Positions 36,101 through 46,459 of a DNA stretch of 64,000 bases are shown in pieces. The DNA lies in NCBI GenBank assembly GCA_021325515.1, contig JAJPHC010000057.1:124001-188000 (forward strand). The letters are read 5' to 3'. The notes below the pieces were generated by a model. That model was not told the origin of the DNA. It searched no databases and was given only the letters and a program-made list of their open reading frames with translations. How positions within the stretch are numbered: the first letter of the stretch is position 1; each line of letters starts with the position of its first letter. The DNA is from Acidobacteriota bacterium. Lineage in GTDB: Bacteria; Acidobacteriota; Thermoanaerobaculia; Gp7-AA8. The position numbers and the translations under genes are program-made.

Positions 36101-38847
36101 GAACCGGACGAGGTTTTCGTGGAGTCGCATCCTGCGTGTGCGATGACGAACCAGAAGTACTGCGTGTTCGGCGTGAGCGAGCTGACGGTGTACGAATTCG
36201 ATGAAAGATTTCCCGCGAGAAGTGGAGGAGGATCGGTCGGACCGAAGTAGAGATCGTATGTGGAGACGCCGCTGCCGCTCTGCCATGAGAGCTCGACGGT
36301 GCGGGGTACATTCGTCGCGTTGTCCTGAGGCTGAGAAGGGTTGGGTGGCGACGGCGCAACGCACTCCTGTGCCGTCGTAAACGATCGCACCTCGGACGTG
36401 GAGATCGAGGCGGGTGCGCAGAACGGATCGCCTTTCGCGACGATGCGCCAGTAGTAGACATTTCCCGCGGCGAGATTTGCGAGCGTGAATGCCGTAGCAG
36501 TGACGTCGCCTGCAATCAGCGCAGGAGGATTCGCGGTCGAAGCATAGACGTCGTAGCGGAACGCTCCCTGCACCGCATTCCACGAAAGCGTTGGTGCAAC
36601 GGAGACGATCGCGTTCGCCGCCGGCTGGCTCAGACTTGGAGCGGAGACGTTGACACATGACAGAACGCTGCGGACGCGATTCGCACTGCTGTCCGCGATC
36701 AGCAGGTCGCCGGCGGAGGTGATCAGAACGCCGTAGGGAGTACTCAGACCGGCACTCACCGCTGGTCCGCCATCGCCTGCGAAGCCCGATGTCCCGTATC
36801 CCGCCACGGTGGTGATGGTTCCTCCACTCACCTTGCGAATGCGGTTGTTCAGCTTGTCCGCGATATAGAAGTTGCCGTTGATGTCGGCCGATACTCCGGT
36901 GGGATTTCCGAGGAATGCCTGAGTCGCCGGGCCGTTGTCGCCTCCGTAGCGAATACCGGCCGATTGTCCGGTGTCGCCGCTCCCGGCGATGGTTGTGATC
37001 GTGCCGGTGCCGAGGTCGATCCGGCGGATGCGATTGTTGAGAGTGTCGGCGACGTAGAGAAGATTGCGATCGAGTGCGAGCCCCGTGGGACGATCAAGCT
37101 GCGCCGCAGTCGCAGGGCCGCCATCGCCGGAGAAGCCTTCCGTCGTTCCTGCAATCGTCGAGATGATCTGGGATCCAGCGGCGACCTTGCGGATTCGATG
37201 ATTGAACGTGTCGGAGAAATAGAGATCGCCTGCCGAACTGATGGCGATTCCCGACGGGTAGCCCACGAAGATGGAGCTCGAGCTCGCGGACGCCATGTTG
37301 AGTTGTGCGGATGTGGCGGGACCGCCATCGCCGGAGAATCCGCGCGAGCCGCTGCCGATCACGGTTGCGATGAATCCGCCCGTGATGCGGCGAATCCTGT
37401 TTGCGGCGATGTCTGCGAAGTAGATGTTGCCCGCGTTGTCGATCGCCACGCCGCCGGGATAGCTCATCGTCGCCGAGGTGGCAGGTCCGCCGTCGCCGAG
37501 CGCTGCGCTCGACGAGCCGTACACACCTGTACCTGCAATCGTGCTGATCCTGCCGTCGCGCGCGATTTTGCGAATCCGGCTGCCGTTGTATTCGGAGACG
37601 ATCATCGAGCCCGCTGCATCGAAAACCATCGCGGCGGGTTGATAGATCACACCGGAAGTCGCAGGGCCGCCGTCGCCGGAGAAACGGACGCCGTTGCCGG
37701 CGATCGTGTTGATGATGGAGGTGGCCGCGCTGACGCGGCGGATGCGGGAGTTGAATGTGTCGGCGATCAGGAGGTCATTGTTCGGTGCGGCCGCGACACC
37801 ATAGGGTCCGGTGAGCGATGCCGCGGCCGCGGGACCGCCGTCACCGGCAAACGTTCCGAAGCCATTGCCGGCCGCCGTCGTCACGATGTTGGACGTGAGC
37901 GACATCCTGCGTATGCGATGGTTCAGCGGATCGGCGATGTAGAGGTTGTTCGCGCTGTCGATGGCGAGCCCGCCCGGCTCGCCGAGCGAGGCGTTGAGTG
38001 CAGCGCCGCCGTCGCCGGAGAACCCGTTCGTGCCGTTGCCGGCGATCGTGGTGATGATCCCTGCGGGCGTGATCCTGCGAACGCGATGATTGAACGTGTC
38101 GCTGAGATAGAGGTTCGAGGAACTGTCGAAGGCGAGTGACGGCGGAGAGGAGAGGAGGATGATCGATGGCGTGTCGCCGGAGAGAGCGAGATTCGCGGCG
38201 GTTGCCGGCCCTCCGTCACCGGAGAATCCCCAGGTGCCCGTTCCGGCGACCGTCGCTATCAAACGCGACACGCTCGCGATTTTTCTGACGTTGTTCGACG
38301 CGGAATCGACGGCGTAGAGATCGCCGGACGGCGCGATCGCGAGCCCGCTGAGGAGCCGGAACGAAGCGGTGGTCGCGAGCCCGCCGTCACCTCCCGAGCC
38401 GTACGAACCGCTGCCTGCATAGGTCGTGATGATCGAGGTGCCGGCTTCGACACGGCGGATGCGCCGGTTTCCTTCATCAGCGATGTAGAGGTTCCCCGCC
38501 GCGTCGAGTGCGATCCCGCGCGGATCGGAGAGCGCCGCCTGCGCCGCCGGTCCGCCGTCTCCCGTGAAGCCCGCAGTGCCGTTGCCCGCGATGGTGGTGA
38601 TGATTCCCGTGCTCGCGCTGACTTTGCGGATGCGGTGGTTTCCGCTGTCCGAGATGTAGATGTTGCCCGCTGCATCGGAGATGACGCTCGCCGGCCGATC
38701 GAGTCCGGCGATCGTCGCGGGGCGGCCGTCATCGGTTCCGCCGCCGGCGAATGTAAGAATCGATTGAGCGAGATCTTGCTGCGTCAGAGCAATGCAGACG
38801 ACACATGCCGCAACGATGCGGAATGCAGCTCTGTGGCCGAAACCCAC
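33139..38847 (-). CDS. Giant secreted NHL-repeat/Fn3 protein
   Basis: A 1902-residue protein. Start is GTG 38847 with GAGAGGAG seven bases upstream; the signal peptide ends at QDLAQ. Residues of about 28-728 consist of twelve NHL-type repeats of 55-60 residues, each with a GNIYISDSGNHRIRKV-like strand and a TIAGNGTAGFTGDGGPA-like loop, which should form two six-bladed propellers. Four Fn3-like domains follow (about 730-1119), each opening with Cys and a Pro-rich start such as CVAPSPPNPSQP. The last 780 residues are beta-rich without a named domain, and the protein ends PAAAQRRRAVKP. It is likely a surface or secreted binding protein. Confidence 0.9.
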   Translation of the reverse strand: MGFGHRAAFRIVAACVVCIALTQQDLAQSILTFAGGGTDDGRPATIAGLDRPASVISDAAGNIYISDSGNHRIRKVSASTGIITTIAGNGTAGFTGDGGPAAQAALSDPRGIALDAAGNLYIADEGNRRIRRVEAGTSIITTYAGSGSYGSGGDGGLATTASFRLLSGLAIAPSGDLYAVDSASNNVRKIASVSRLIATVAGTGTWGFSGDGGPATAANLALSGDTPSIILLSSPPSLAFDSSSNLYLSDTFNHRVRRITPAGIITTIAGNGTNGFSGDGGAALNASLGEPGGLAIDSANNLYIADPLNHRIRRMSLTSNIVTTAAGNGFGTFAGDGGPAAAASLTGPYGVAAAPNNDLLIADTFNSRIRRVSAATSIINTIAGNGVRFSGDGGPATSGVIYQPAAMVFDAAGSMIVSEYNGSRIRKIARDGRISTIAGTGVYGSSSAALGDGGPATSATMSYPGGVAIDNAGNIYFADIAANRIRRITGGFIATVIGSGSRGFSGDGGPATSAQLNMASASSSSIFVGYPSGIAISSAGDLYFSDTFNHRIRKVAAGSQIISTIAGTTEGFSGDGGPATAAQLDRPTGLALDRNLLYVADTLNNRIRRIDLGTGTITTIAGSGDTGQSAGIRYGGDNGPATQAFLGNPTGVSADINGNFYIADKLNNRIRKVSGGTITTVAGYGTSGFAGDGGPAVSAGLSTPYGVLITSAGDLLIADSSANRVRSVLSCVNVSAPSLSQPAANAIVSVAPTLSWNAVQGAFRYDVYASTANPPALIAGDVTATAFTLANLAAGNVYYWRIVAKGDPFCAPASISTSEVRSFTTAQECVAPSPPNPSQPQDNATNVPRTVELSWQSGSGVSTYDLYFGPTDPPPLLAGNLSSNSYTVSSLTPNTQYFWFVIAHAGCDSTKTSSGSKRAFRTEGGCLAPSGFNAIAPQNGATDVALSATFTWSASSNASSYDLYLGASAQPPLYLRDLQKTAITVTGLLPSTNYSWRVVAKAACDASKNVSTSTATFTTGRPCLVPAAPSIKFVPPGNVGVGQTYTIAWGELPDLDASAYYTVERSLSSSFTSIVDSQDTYSTSASFVSTSAATYYHRVRAVAGCDPRPGPPSEAKPVTVVTGSPNVIFTVQPQAVITSLGEKLEDRHGTFTLENIGTDSLQVILGKGEINSVPFFAISDPLGGDSVFVTLEPKKPRTFQINFSGPANDRTSAYQGIIFVASTGQGLAITPYAFVNLKVGGASTSRPVFVVNGQQSEYAYFPGYAGPDEARPPVTISIRNSGSSPMELGAEIGPEVWLVPEAGWNSSAIAGGAARDVKLSTQRSRAPNKSALPRYTYLTVRSKNGESARLLVQDNDAPATNSGRTSLLDPGSRSFIVPLVTSSDVSSSRIRLTNVGSDPVQADLYFTPEGLDGFDSNLVKRASIIVPPNDVVNLTDPLLQIFALARPSRGQLEIRASGQKVGSLIVSSSVITPSRNGGSYGYDIPVYLLGEGARLGSPLSAAGIVSNAATRATVILAETTGNDAASVHLTLYEGNGSKRSETSVTVPRYGEKSIDLATMTGGAAIDGARIDASIESGGGAIAVVITLVDAATGSGAAAGTPVTFSTTSSRALAKARFGNGASTVSAVVPVAVNGPVPGSPETLRRTLLALVTTGRAQLTANVTYRPKGAAAIAKTLTLVPGVVQQFDNVLEQFFGIPAGQSSEGSIFVDAAEAQIYARLMTSTSGGAWTVAGHLPIIPTVSDLLTSVKAHRPLYLDGLEQSIDPARGTRWQVILDEISGSSGSVTVRLYEAGNRSFAIAEKSMSIGAYEQIRLDTVFSALGLDTTERRKDRANVLAVVTADGGNATVSAVGVRTDNVTGETQHSIFSPSGGVPATGVTRVSQVTPVSTPPPAAAQRRRAVKP

Positions 38848-39014
38848 TGGACGACTCCTCTCGCAAGACGCAGCGAGAACTGGTGCAACGGGTCGTTAGA
38901 GCGACTTGGGCCTGTGGCTCTGCCGCAATGTAGGTTGGCGACGGCTGGTTGTCAATTTTAGTTGGATCGCATCGACAGAGCGATCGAGCACTTCCCCGAC
39001 CCGAGGATTCCGCA

Positions 39015-39047
39015 AAGAAAAAAGGCGGGCCCGAACAGGCCCGCCTT
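39015..39047 (-). terminator. Rho-independent terminator of groES-groEL
   Basis: A ten-base stem, AAGGCGGGCC (39022-39031) with GGCCCGCCTT (39038-39047), closes a six-base loop. On the reverse strand a T-rich tail follows (39023 down to 39015). It lies 23 bases after the groEL stop. The rest of the 38848-39069 gap shows no gene. Confidence 0.9.
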
Positions 39048-39069
39048 CTCAGAAACCTGAAGTGAATTC

Positions 39070-40728
<1,659 letters not shown>

Positions 40729-41040
40729 TTAGTCGACGATTGCGAGGACTTCGTCTTCGCGAAGGATCGTGTACTCGACGTCATCGAGCTTGATGTCGGT
40801 TCCGGAGTACTTGCCGATGAGGACCTTGTCGCCCTTCTTGACGTCAAGCTTCATGCGCTTGCCGTTGTCGTCGAACTTGCCTTCGCCGACCGCGACGACT
40901 TCCGCTTCCTGCGGCTTCTCTTTCGCGGTGTCGGGGATGATGATGCCGCCGCGGACGGTTTCCCGGGCGTCCAGACGCTTGACGACGATGCGGTCGTAAA
41001 GCGGGCGGAGCTTGATGTCTGCTGCTACTGCTGCTGCCAT
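40729..41040 (-). CDS. groS: Co-chaperonin GroES
   Basis: A 103-residue protein. Two ATGs are in frame; I choose that at 41040 because AAAGGAG lies nine bases upstream, whereas the one at 41049 directly abuts that site. After a short MAAAVAAD extension the sequence IKLRPLYDRIVVKR and the mobile loop region ETVRGGIIIPD are typical of GroES, as is the length of about 97 residues for the core. It caps the GroEL ring. Confidence 0.98.
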   Translation of the reverse strand: MAAAVAADIKLRPLYDRIVVKRLDARETVRGGIIIPDTAKEKPQEAEVVAVGEGKFDDNGKRMKLDVKKGDKVLIGKYSGTDIKLDDVEYTILREDEVLAIVD

Positions 41041-41112
41041 GTTGTACATCTCCTTTCGGTAGTGTTTGCTAGCACTTACGGCGAACTTCGCCGCTGTTCG
41101 AAATCTGCGCTG

Positions 41113-41139
41113 TTAGCACTCAGGCTTTGCGAGTGCTAA
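41113..41139 (-). promoter_or_regulatory. CIRCE operator (HrcA binding site)
   Basis: TTAGCACTC (41113-41121) and GAGTGCTAA (41131-41139) form a perfect nine-base inverted repeat with a nine-base spacer, identical to the CIRCE consensus. It lies about 70 bases upstream of groES and abuts the -10 box. Repression by HrcA with heat-shock release is therefore expected. The hrcA gene is not in the window. Confidence 0.98.
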
Positions 41140-41167
41140 CAATAGGCCGGCGAATTTATTCTGTCAA
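41139..41167 (-). promoter_or_regulatory. Sigma-70 promoter of groES-groEL
   Basis: On the reverse strand a perfect TTGACA (41167-41162) is followed after exactly 17 bases by TATTGT (41144-41139). The -10 box shares its last base with the CIRCE operator, so bound HrcA would cover the transcription start. Confidence 0.88.
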
Positions 41168-41189
41168 GCGCTGGCGGATTTTCGTTGCT

Positions 41190-41225
41190 AAAAAAAAGAG
41201 GCGAGCGAATGGATTCGCTCGCCTC
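41190..41225 (-). terminator. Rho-independent terminator of the beta-helix gene
   Basis: A 13-base perfect stem, GAGGCGAGCGAAT (41198-41210) with ATTCGCTCGCCTC (41213-41225), is followed on the reverse strand by eight T residues (41197-41190). It lies 30 bases after the stop of the reverse-strand gene ending at 41255 and insulates it from the groES promoter. Confidence 0.93.
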
Positions 41226-41254
41226 GTCCGGGACTCCGGATCAAGGAAGGCTGT

Positions 41255-42169
41255 TTACTGCTGACCCTGCAGCGGCTGTGAGCAGGCGTTGCTGCCGCCG
41301 TTACCGTCGATGACGTTGTTCGAGAAGCACTTCGTCACGCCAGTGCCGGTGACGCCGTTGGCGGTGTTGTTCGTGACCGAGTTCCGCGACATGCGGATCG
41401 TCGGGCTTCCGCCGAGGCCTGCGCGGACACCCGTTCCGTTCGCGTTGATGATGTTTCCTTCGAGTACGGCCGTCGATGTGCCGCTCTCGATCTGGAAGCC
41501 AACGCCCGAATTCTTCGTGATCACAGAGTCATACACCGCGGCCGTGGTCGGCGTGGCCGTCGCGATATCGATTCCGTCGCCGCCGTTCGTCGAAATGTGG
41601 GAGTTGGAGACGGTCAGGTTCACTGCGCCCGTGCCCGTCGACAGCGCCGCGATGCCGATGCCGTTGATGTTGAGAATCTCGCAGTGGTGAACAAACACGC
41701 CAATGGTGTTGGACGTATTCGTCGCCACGATGCCGCGGCTGCTGAAGTTCGCGATGTTCACGTCATAGAGCGACACGGATCCGGCCTGAATGATGTTGAC
41801 GCCGTTCGTGCCGAGCGTCGTGCCGGCTCCGTTGATGTCGATGCCTCTCAGCACGATCTTGTCCGTCGCGAGAGCGTTGACGACAATGCCCTGCGTTCCG
41901 GAAGCAAGAACGCTCCCGTACGTGCCGGTGCAGTCGATCGTGATCGACTTCGTGATCGTCACGGCGCCGAAACCACCCGGATCCAGGCAGTTGATGATGC
42001 CCGGGCTCGCGGTCTTGGAGATTGCACCTGCAAACGTCTTACAGGGTGCGGTGCGGCTGCATGGGTTGACGTCGTCGCCAACACCGGAAACCCAGGTGCG
42101 TGTCGCCTGTGCATTTGCAGCGGTCGATATGCCGATGAGCAGAATTGCTGCGATGAGAAACCGTTTCAA
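41255..42169 (-). CDS. Secreted right-handed beta-helix protein
   Basis: A 304-residue protein. I use the TTG at 42169 because GGAGG lies six bases upstream and the first codons give a signal peptide (KRFLIAAILLIGISTAANAQ). The mature part opens with TRTWVSGVGDDVNPCSRTAPCKTF, then runs of short turns with repeated Asn, Ile and Gly (NGVNIIQAGSVSLYDVNIAN and similar), characteristic of pectate-lyase-like parallel beta helices. No catalytic residues of polysaccharide lyases can be assigned. Two Cys pairs at the N terminus and one near the C terminus may form disulphides. Confidence 0.85.
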   Translation of the reverse strand: MKRFLIAAILLIGISTAANAQATRTWVSGVGDDVNPCSRTAPCKTFAGAISKTASPGIINCLDPGGFGAVTITKSITIDCTGTYGSVLASGTQGIVVNALATDKIVLRGIDINGAGTTLGTNGVNIIQAGSVSLYDVNIANFSSRGIVATNTSNTIGVFVHHCEILNINGIGIAALSTGTGAVNLTVSNSHISTNGGDGIDIATATPTTAAVYDSVITKNSGVGFQIESGTSTAVLEGNIINANGTGVRAGLGGSPTIRMSRNSVTNNTANGVTGTGVTKCFSNNVIDGNGGSNACSQPLQGQQ

Positions 42170-42407
42170 AGTCTTCCTCCTCCGTTCAGCGAAACGCCCG
42201 GCAGAATCAGTGTGCGCGCCGCTGGTTTTTCGAATCGTCTTGAAGGTTGAAAAGTATATGTCGTTTTGCCCACCCACTGTGAGCTGAGTCACTCGATCGA
42301 AGAATTCTTTCCGTAAGGTGCCGGGCGCAGCCGTTCCCGCTCTGTTGCAGGAACCGGCTTTCCGGCGGGACGGAAGAAGCGATCGCGGTGCTATCGTTCC
42401 GCTCGTC

Positions 42408-43826
42408 ATGCGCAAACTGTCTCTGCTCCTTTTGGCCGCAGCCGTTCTCTCTCTCTTCTCGCCAGGTGCAAACGCCACGTGCGGCGGCGGCGGGGGAGGC
42501 GGCATGGGCGGCATGATGCCGGGCGGCATGGGGCGCATGGACAACACCATGGCGCCTCCGCGTGTCTATCTCGTTCCCTGGCGCCTCGTGGGTGCGGCTG
42601 AAGCTCCGCCACCCGCGGCGATGACGCTCTACTGGTTCCCTGCGTCGAACGCCGACACGGATCTGCGCGAGTCGCGGATGCTCACGCTGTACAGCGCGCA
42701 ATGCATCGGAATGGAGCTCGTGCGGCCCGATGACGCAGCGACGATCGCGAAGTTCGAGCTCACCGGCAAACTGCCCGCGGCGCTCCTCGTCGGAAAGGAC
42801 GACAAGCTGGTCGCCCGCGTCGACGCGGAGAACGGACACCTGAAGCTCGCGCGCGTCGAGAACATGATTCACGATGCGATCTTCAACGCCGAGACCGCAC
42901 TCGAGGCGCAACTCGATGACGCGCGCAGAAAGGCCGACGCCGGCGACAAGCAGGGTGCCATCGATGCGTATCAGAAGGTGTGGGCGGAGCGATGCATCGC
43001 TCCGAAGAAGGGACGCGCAGCACAGAAGGGATTGAAGAAGCTCGGTGTCGAAGTGAAAGATGCGGCGCTGCGCTCGAGCGATCCGCAGCTCTCGCCCGAG
43101 ATGAACGCGCGGATGATCGCGGAGATGCAGCGCGGTCTGGATGCGGAGCTCGCAACCGATTACGAAGCTGCGCGCCGCGCGTACCTCGCAGCCTCGCAGC
43201 TCGACCCCGCCGATCCGGTGCCGGGCCGTTTCCTCGGCGAGCTCTATCGCCACAACACCGGCGAATGGGCAAAGGCGATCAACACTTTCAAGCGCCTGCT
43301 CGCGATGCAGCCCGATCCTCTCACCCGCGCCGTCGCTCTGCACGGCCTCGGCAAGATGACGATTCATATGGGCAATTCGGCGAAGGGCCTCGCGCTCTTC
43401 GAAGAATCGATCGCCGCCTATCCTCTTCCGCTCACCTATCGCAATCTCGCCGTCTATTGGAACTCGGAAGGACAGCATGCGAAAGCGGATGGCTTCGTGA
43501 AGAAGGCGCTCGCTCTCGATCCTGCCGACTCATACAACCTCATCTTCGCCGCCACTTATCTCGCCGACAGCGGCCGGAAAGAGGAAGCGCTGAAGATCGC
43601 GCAGGAGAACGAGGGCGTCCTCGCCGCCTCCTACAATCTCGCTGCGATCTACGCCATCCTCGGCAACAAGGGAAAAGCGATGGAGATGCTCAAGCGCCAC
43701 TTCTACACGTACGAGCGCTACGACGATGTGCGGGCTCACGAGATGTGGGAGGCGCGCGTCGACTATGTGTTTGCGTCGATGAAGGATGATCCGGAGTTCG
43801 TGAAGCTGACGGCGCTGGCGAAATAA
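42408..43826 (+). CDS. Secreted TPR protein with thioredoxin-like N-terminal part
   Basis: A 472-residue protein from ATG 42408. The signal peptide ends GANAT, followed by a glycine- and methionine-rich stretch (CGGGGGGGMGGMMPGGMG). Residues of about 60-170 form a compact alpha/beta part with TLYWFPASNADTD and LPAALLVGKDDKLVAR, which I would compare with a thioredoxin fold, without a CxxC. The remaining 300 residues are TPR-like helix pairs, for example EYEAARRAYLAASQLDPAD-type repeats. It probably scaffolds an envelope complex. Its TAA overlaps the ATG of the next gene by one base. Confidence 0.8.
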   Translation: MRKLSLLLLAAAVLSLFSPGANATCGGGGGGGMGGMMPGGMGRMDNTMAPPRVYLVPWRLVGAAEAPPPAAMTLYWFPASNADTDLRESRMLTLYSAQCIGMELVRPDDAATIAKFELTGKLPAALLVGKDDKLVARVDAENGHLKLARVENMIHDAIFNAETALEAQLDDARRKADAGDKQGAIDAYQKVWAERCIAPKKGRAAQKGLKKLGVEVKDAALRSSDPQLSPEMNARMIAEMQRGLDAELATDYEAARRAYLAASQLDPADPVPGRFLGELYRHNTGEWAKAINTFKRLLAMQPDPLTRAVALHGLGKMTIHMGNSAKGLALFEESIAAYPLPLTYRNLAVYWNSEGQHAKADGFVKKALALDPADSYNLIFAATYLADSGRKEEALKIAQENEGVLAASYNLAAIYAILGNKGKAMEMLKRHFYTYERYDDVRAHEMWEARVDYVFASMKDDPEFVKLTALAK

Positions 43827-44857
43827 TGAATCCACTCCTTTTCGCCGTGGCACGTGGTGAGCGCGTGCCCGTGGAAGGGGGCGAGATCGTTGCGGAAGCC
43901 GCCGCCGAGGGCATGCTCGGGCTCCTCGCGCACGCGGCTACGAACGTCCACCGCGAGCTGCAGATGAAGGCAGCGGCGATCGAGGCGCATGCCCGTGCGA
44001 TGAACCTCGAGCTGTCGCGCGTCGTCCGCGCGTTTCAGGAGAAGAGTCTGCGCGTGATCGCCTTCAAAGGCGCGGTGCTCTCGCAGCAACTGTACGGGGC
44101 GATGGGATTGCGGAGCTTCAGCGATCTCGACCTGCTCGTCTCGCCGCTCGATGCGGATGCCGCCGAGCATCTGCTGAAGGCTCTCGGTTATCGCGAGCTC
44201 GAATCGCTGAGCGACGCAGAACGCTCGATCAACCGGCGTTACACAGGTGAATCGCTCTTTCTCAACGACGGGAACGGTGTGCTCGTCGACCTGCACACGA
44301 AGTTTTCCAATGAGCAGTTTCCTCTGCGCCTCGCATTCGAAGATGTCTGGTCGCGCCGGACGGAAGTCGAAGGAATCCCAACGCTCGGAATGTCGGATCT
44401 CGCGGTCGTCACCTGCAGTCACGCCGCGAAACATCTCTGGCATCGGCTCGAGTTTTTTGCGCAGATCGCGGCGCTCTCACGTATGCGGCTCGACTGGGCT
44501 GAAGTCGATCGGATCGCGGCCGGCAGTTGCGCCGCGCGGCAGGTCGGGCTCTCGTTTCTGCTTGCGCAGGATCGAATCGGAATCGAGCTGCCTCCTCTTC
44601 CTCGCTGTCTCGCGAAGGCCGCTGATGTTCATGCGCGGTCGGCGCGGCTCGTTGCTTCGCGTCACGACGCCACCGGACGCGACCTCTTCCTTCTGCTCGA
44701 CCGCCGGCGGGACGCGGTTCGCTCGCTCGCGCTGGCTCTGTTCGTTCCGACACGCACCGACTGGCACGCCTCGTCGCTGCCGGCGTTCGCGCACTGGCTG
44801 CTCCGGCCGTTGCGTCTGATGAGCCGCCGTGTGACTGCTTTTTGGCGCGATCGGTAA
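43826..44857 (+). CDS. Nucleotidyltransferase-fold protein (NTP_transf_5 type)
   Basis: A 343-residue protein. The segment VIAFKGAVLSQQLYGAMGLRSFSDLDLLV carries the FKG and S(x)DxD signatures of the uncharacterised nucleotidyltransferase family found in exopolysaccharide and exosortase gene sets. Asp114 and Asp116 would be the metal ligands by rough count. The C-terminal part is helical and Arg-rich. The start overlaps the stop of the TPR gene in TAATG, so the two are translationally coupled. The substrate is unknown. Confidence 0.82.
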   Translation: MNPLLFAVARGERVPVEGGEIVAEAAAEGMLGLLAHAATNVHRELQMKAAAIEAHARAMNLELSRVVRAFQEKSLRVIAFKGAVLSQQLYGAMGLRSFSDLDLLVSPLDADAAEHLLKALGYRELESLSDAERSINRRYTGESLFLNDGNGVLVDLHTKFSNEQFPLRLAFEDVWSRRTEVEGIPTLGMSDLAVVTCSHAAKHLWHRLEFFAQIAALSRMRLDWAEVDRIAAGSCAARQVGLSFLLAQDRIGIELPPLPRCLAKAADVHARSARLVASRHDATGRDLFLLLDRRRDAVRSLALALFVPTRTDWHASSLPAFAHWLLRPLRLMSRRVTAFWRDR

Positions 44858-44935
44858 ATGGGGGACGTCCGACCCAAACTCGGCGCCCAAAGTCGAGCAG
44901 AAGAAGAGCCGGCGGATCGAGATTCAGTGAGCGAT

Positions 44936-44964
44936 CCCCTCTCCCCGTGCAACGGGGCGAGGGG
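44936..44964. terminator. Bidirectional hairpin between convergent genes
   Basis: A 13-position stem with one mismatch, CCCCTCTCCCCGT (44936-44948) with ACGGGGCGAGGGG (44952-44964), closes a GCA loop. It abuts the TTAG region that ends the radical SAM gene. A T-run is lacking on both strands, so termination strength is uncertain. Confidence 0.55.
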
Positions 44965-44966
44965 AA

Positions 44967-46412
44967 CTAATGCGCTTCGGCGGCAAGACGTGCGGGACTC
45001 TCTTCGTGCGCGCGAAGGAACGACCGCGGATCGCTGAGCACGTCGCCCATTCCCATCCGCATTCCCTTCCGGATCGCCTTGAGCGTCACCTTGCCTGTGG
45101 CGATCGCTCCGAGAATCGCGAGCTGCGTCTTGAACTTTCCATGGTACCGATAGCGCACGTCGACCACGTGCTTCCAGAGGCCTGCGTATTCCTTGTAGAA
45201 CTCGAGCAGCGGCAGCTTCGTCGGTAACACCGTGTGCGCGATGTCGAATAGCTCCCAGTCTCGGGTCTGGACGTCGGGCTCGACCTCGTCCCACAGGTCC
45301 GTGCCGGGCAGCGGTGTGAGTACCGAGAACCCGGAGTTGTACGCGCCTGTTTCGTCGATCCAGCGCTTGAGCTTTTCGAAGTCTTCGCGATCCCAGCTGG
45401 GATCGACGATGAAGTTCGGGGTGTAGCCGACGCCGAGCTCCTGCAGGATCCGGATCGCGCGATTGTTGTTGTCGGCCGTGTTCTTCTTGTTGACGGACTT
45501 CAGCCCCGCATCGTCGATCTTTTCCAGGCCGAGGAAGACGGTCATCCGGCCGCATTCCTTCCACTGCTCGATGAGATCGGGGAACTTGCAGATGATGTCG
45601 CTGCGCGTCTGAATCGTGTAGTGCTTCTTGATTCCGGATGCGATGAGCTCCTGGCCGAGCTCACGCCCGCGCTTCACATTCATCCAGAAGATGTCGTCCG
45701 TGATGAAGACATTCGGCGCCTCGATCTGCTGCAGTTCCTTCACGACGCGCGCCGGTGATTTTTCGCGGAATGTGCTTTCGTGAAACTTCCAGACCGAACA
45801 GAAGTTGCATTTGAACGGGCAGCCGCGGGCGGTCTCCAGCAGAGCGAGCGGCCGGCGGAAGTTGATGTAGTACTCGTGCGCGTACTCGCGGATGAGATGG
45901 CGTGCGGGGAAGGGAAGCTCATCGACATTGCCGCGTGCCGGCGCATGACCGGTATCGATCGGCGTCGATTGATTGATCAGGAGTCCGGGCACCTTGCGCA
46001 GATCGCGATCGCGCTGCCATGCATTCACGAGCAGCGGCATGACCTCTTCGCCGTCGCCGACGACGATGACGTCGATCGGATCTTTGAGGAACCATTTCGG
46101 ATCGCGCGATGCGTCGTGGCCGCCGACGACGATCAGAGCATGCGGCGCTTCCTGCCGCACGCGCTTCGCGAGCCGCATCATGCGGAATCGTTCCGTCGTG
46201 AAGTTGCACTGCAGCCCGACGATCTCGGGCTCGAACGCGCGCATCTTCCGAAAGCCCTTGTCGACTCCATCGATGCGCATGTCGATGATCTGGCATTTGT
46301 GGTCGGGCTCGAGACCACCGGCCACGCACTCCAGGCCGAGTGGCTCGACGAAGGTGATCATCTCCAGGCCGATGATTCCGCCGATGGGCGCCTTGAGCAG
46401 AGTGACTCGCAT
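44967..46412 (-). CDS. B12-binding radical SAM protein (HpnR-like)
   Basis: A 481-residue protein. The N-terminal 160 residues resemble a cobalamin-binding Rossmann domain (VVGGHDASRDPKWFL, VIVVGDGEEVM) but lack the DxHxxG motif, as is common in this class. The radical SAM cluster motif is GCPFKCNFC with Cys198, Cys202 and Cys205, followed by SVWKFHESTFREKSPARVV. The overall order and the C-terminal LPLLEFYKEYAGLWK stretch recall hopanoid C-3 methylase HpnR, though I am not sure of that subfamily. Class B enzymes of this type methylate unactivated carbons. No hopanoid synthesis gene is nearby. Confidence 0.8.
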   Translation of the reverse strand: MRVTLLKAPIGGIIGLEMITFVEPLGLECVAGGLEPDHKCQIIDMRIDGVDKGFRKMRAFEPEIVGLQCNFTTERFRMMRLAKRVRQEAPHALIVVGGHDASRDPKWFLKDPIDVIVVGDGEEVMPLLVNAWQRDRDLRKVPGLLINQSTPIDTGHAPARGNVDELPFPARHLIREYAHEYYINFRRPLALLETARGCPFKCNFCSVWKFHESTFREKSPARVVKELQQIEAPNVFITDDIFWMNVKRGRELGQELIASGIKKHYTIQTRSDIICKFPDLIEQWKECGRMTVFLGLEKIDDAGLKSVNKKNTADNNNRAIRILQELGVGYTPNFIVDPSWDREDFEKLKRWIDETGAYNSGFSVLTPLPGTDLWDEVEPDVQTRDWELFDIAHTVLPTKLPLLEFYKEYAGLWKHVVDVRYRYHGKFKTQLAILGAIATGKVTLKAIRKGMRMGMGDVLSDPRSFLRAHEESPARLAAEAH

Positions 46413-46459
46413 TCAACAAAATCTATCACGGCCGCGCGCCGCGCTCCGTCCGGGCGGGA

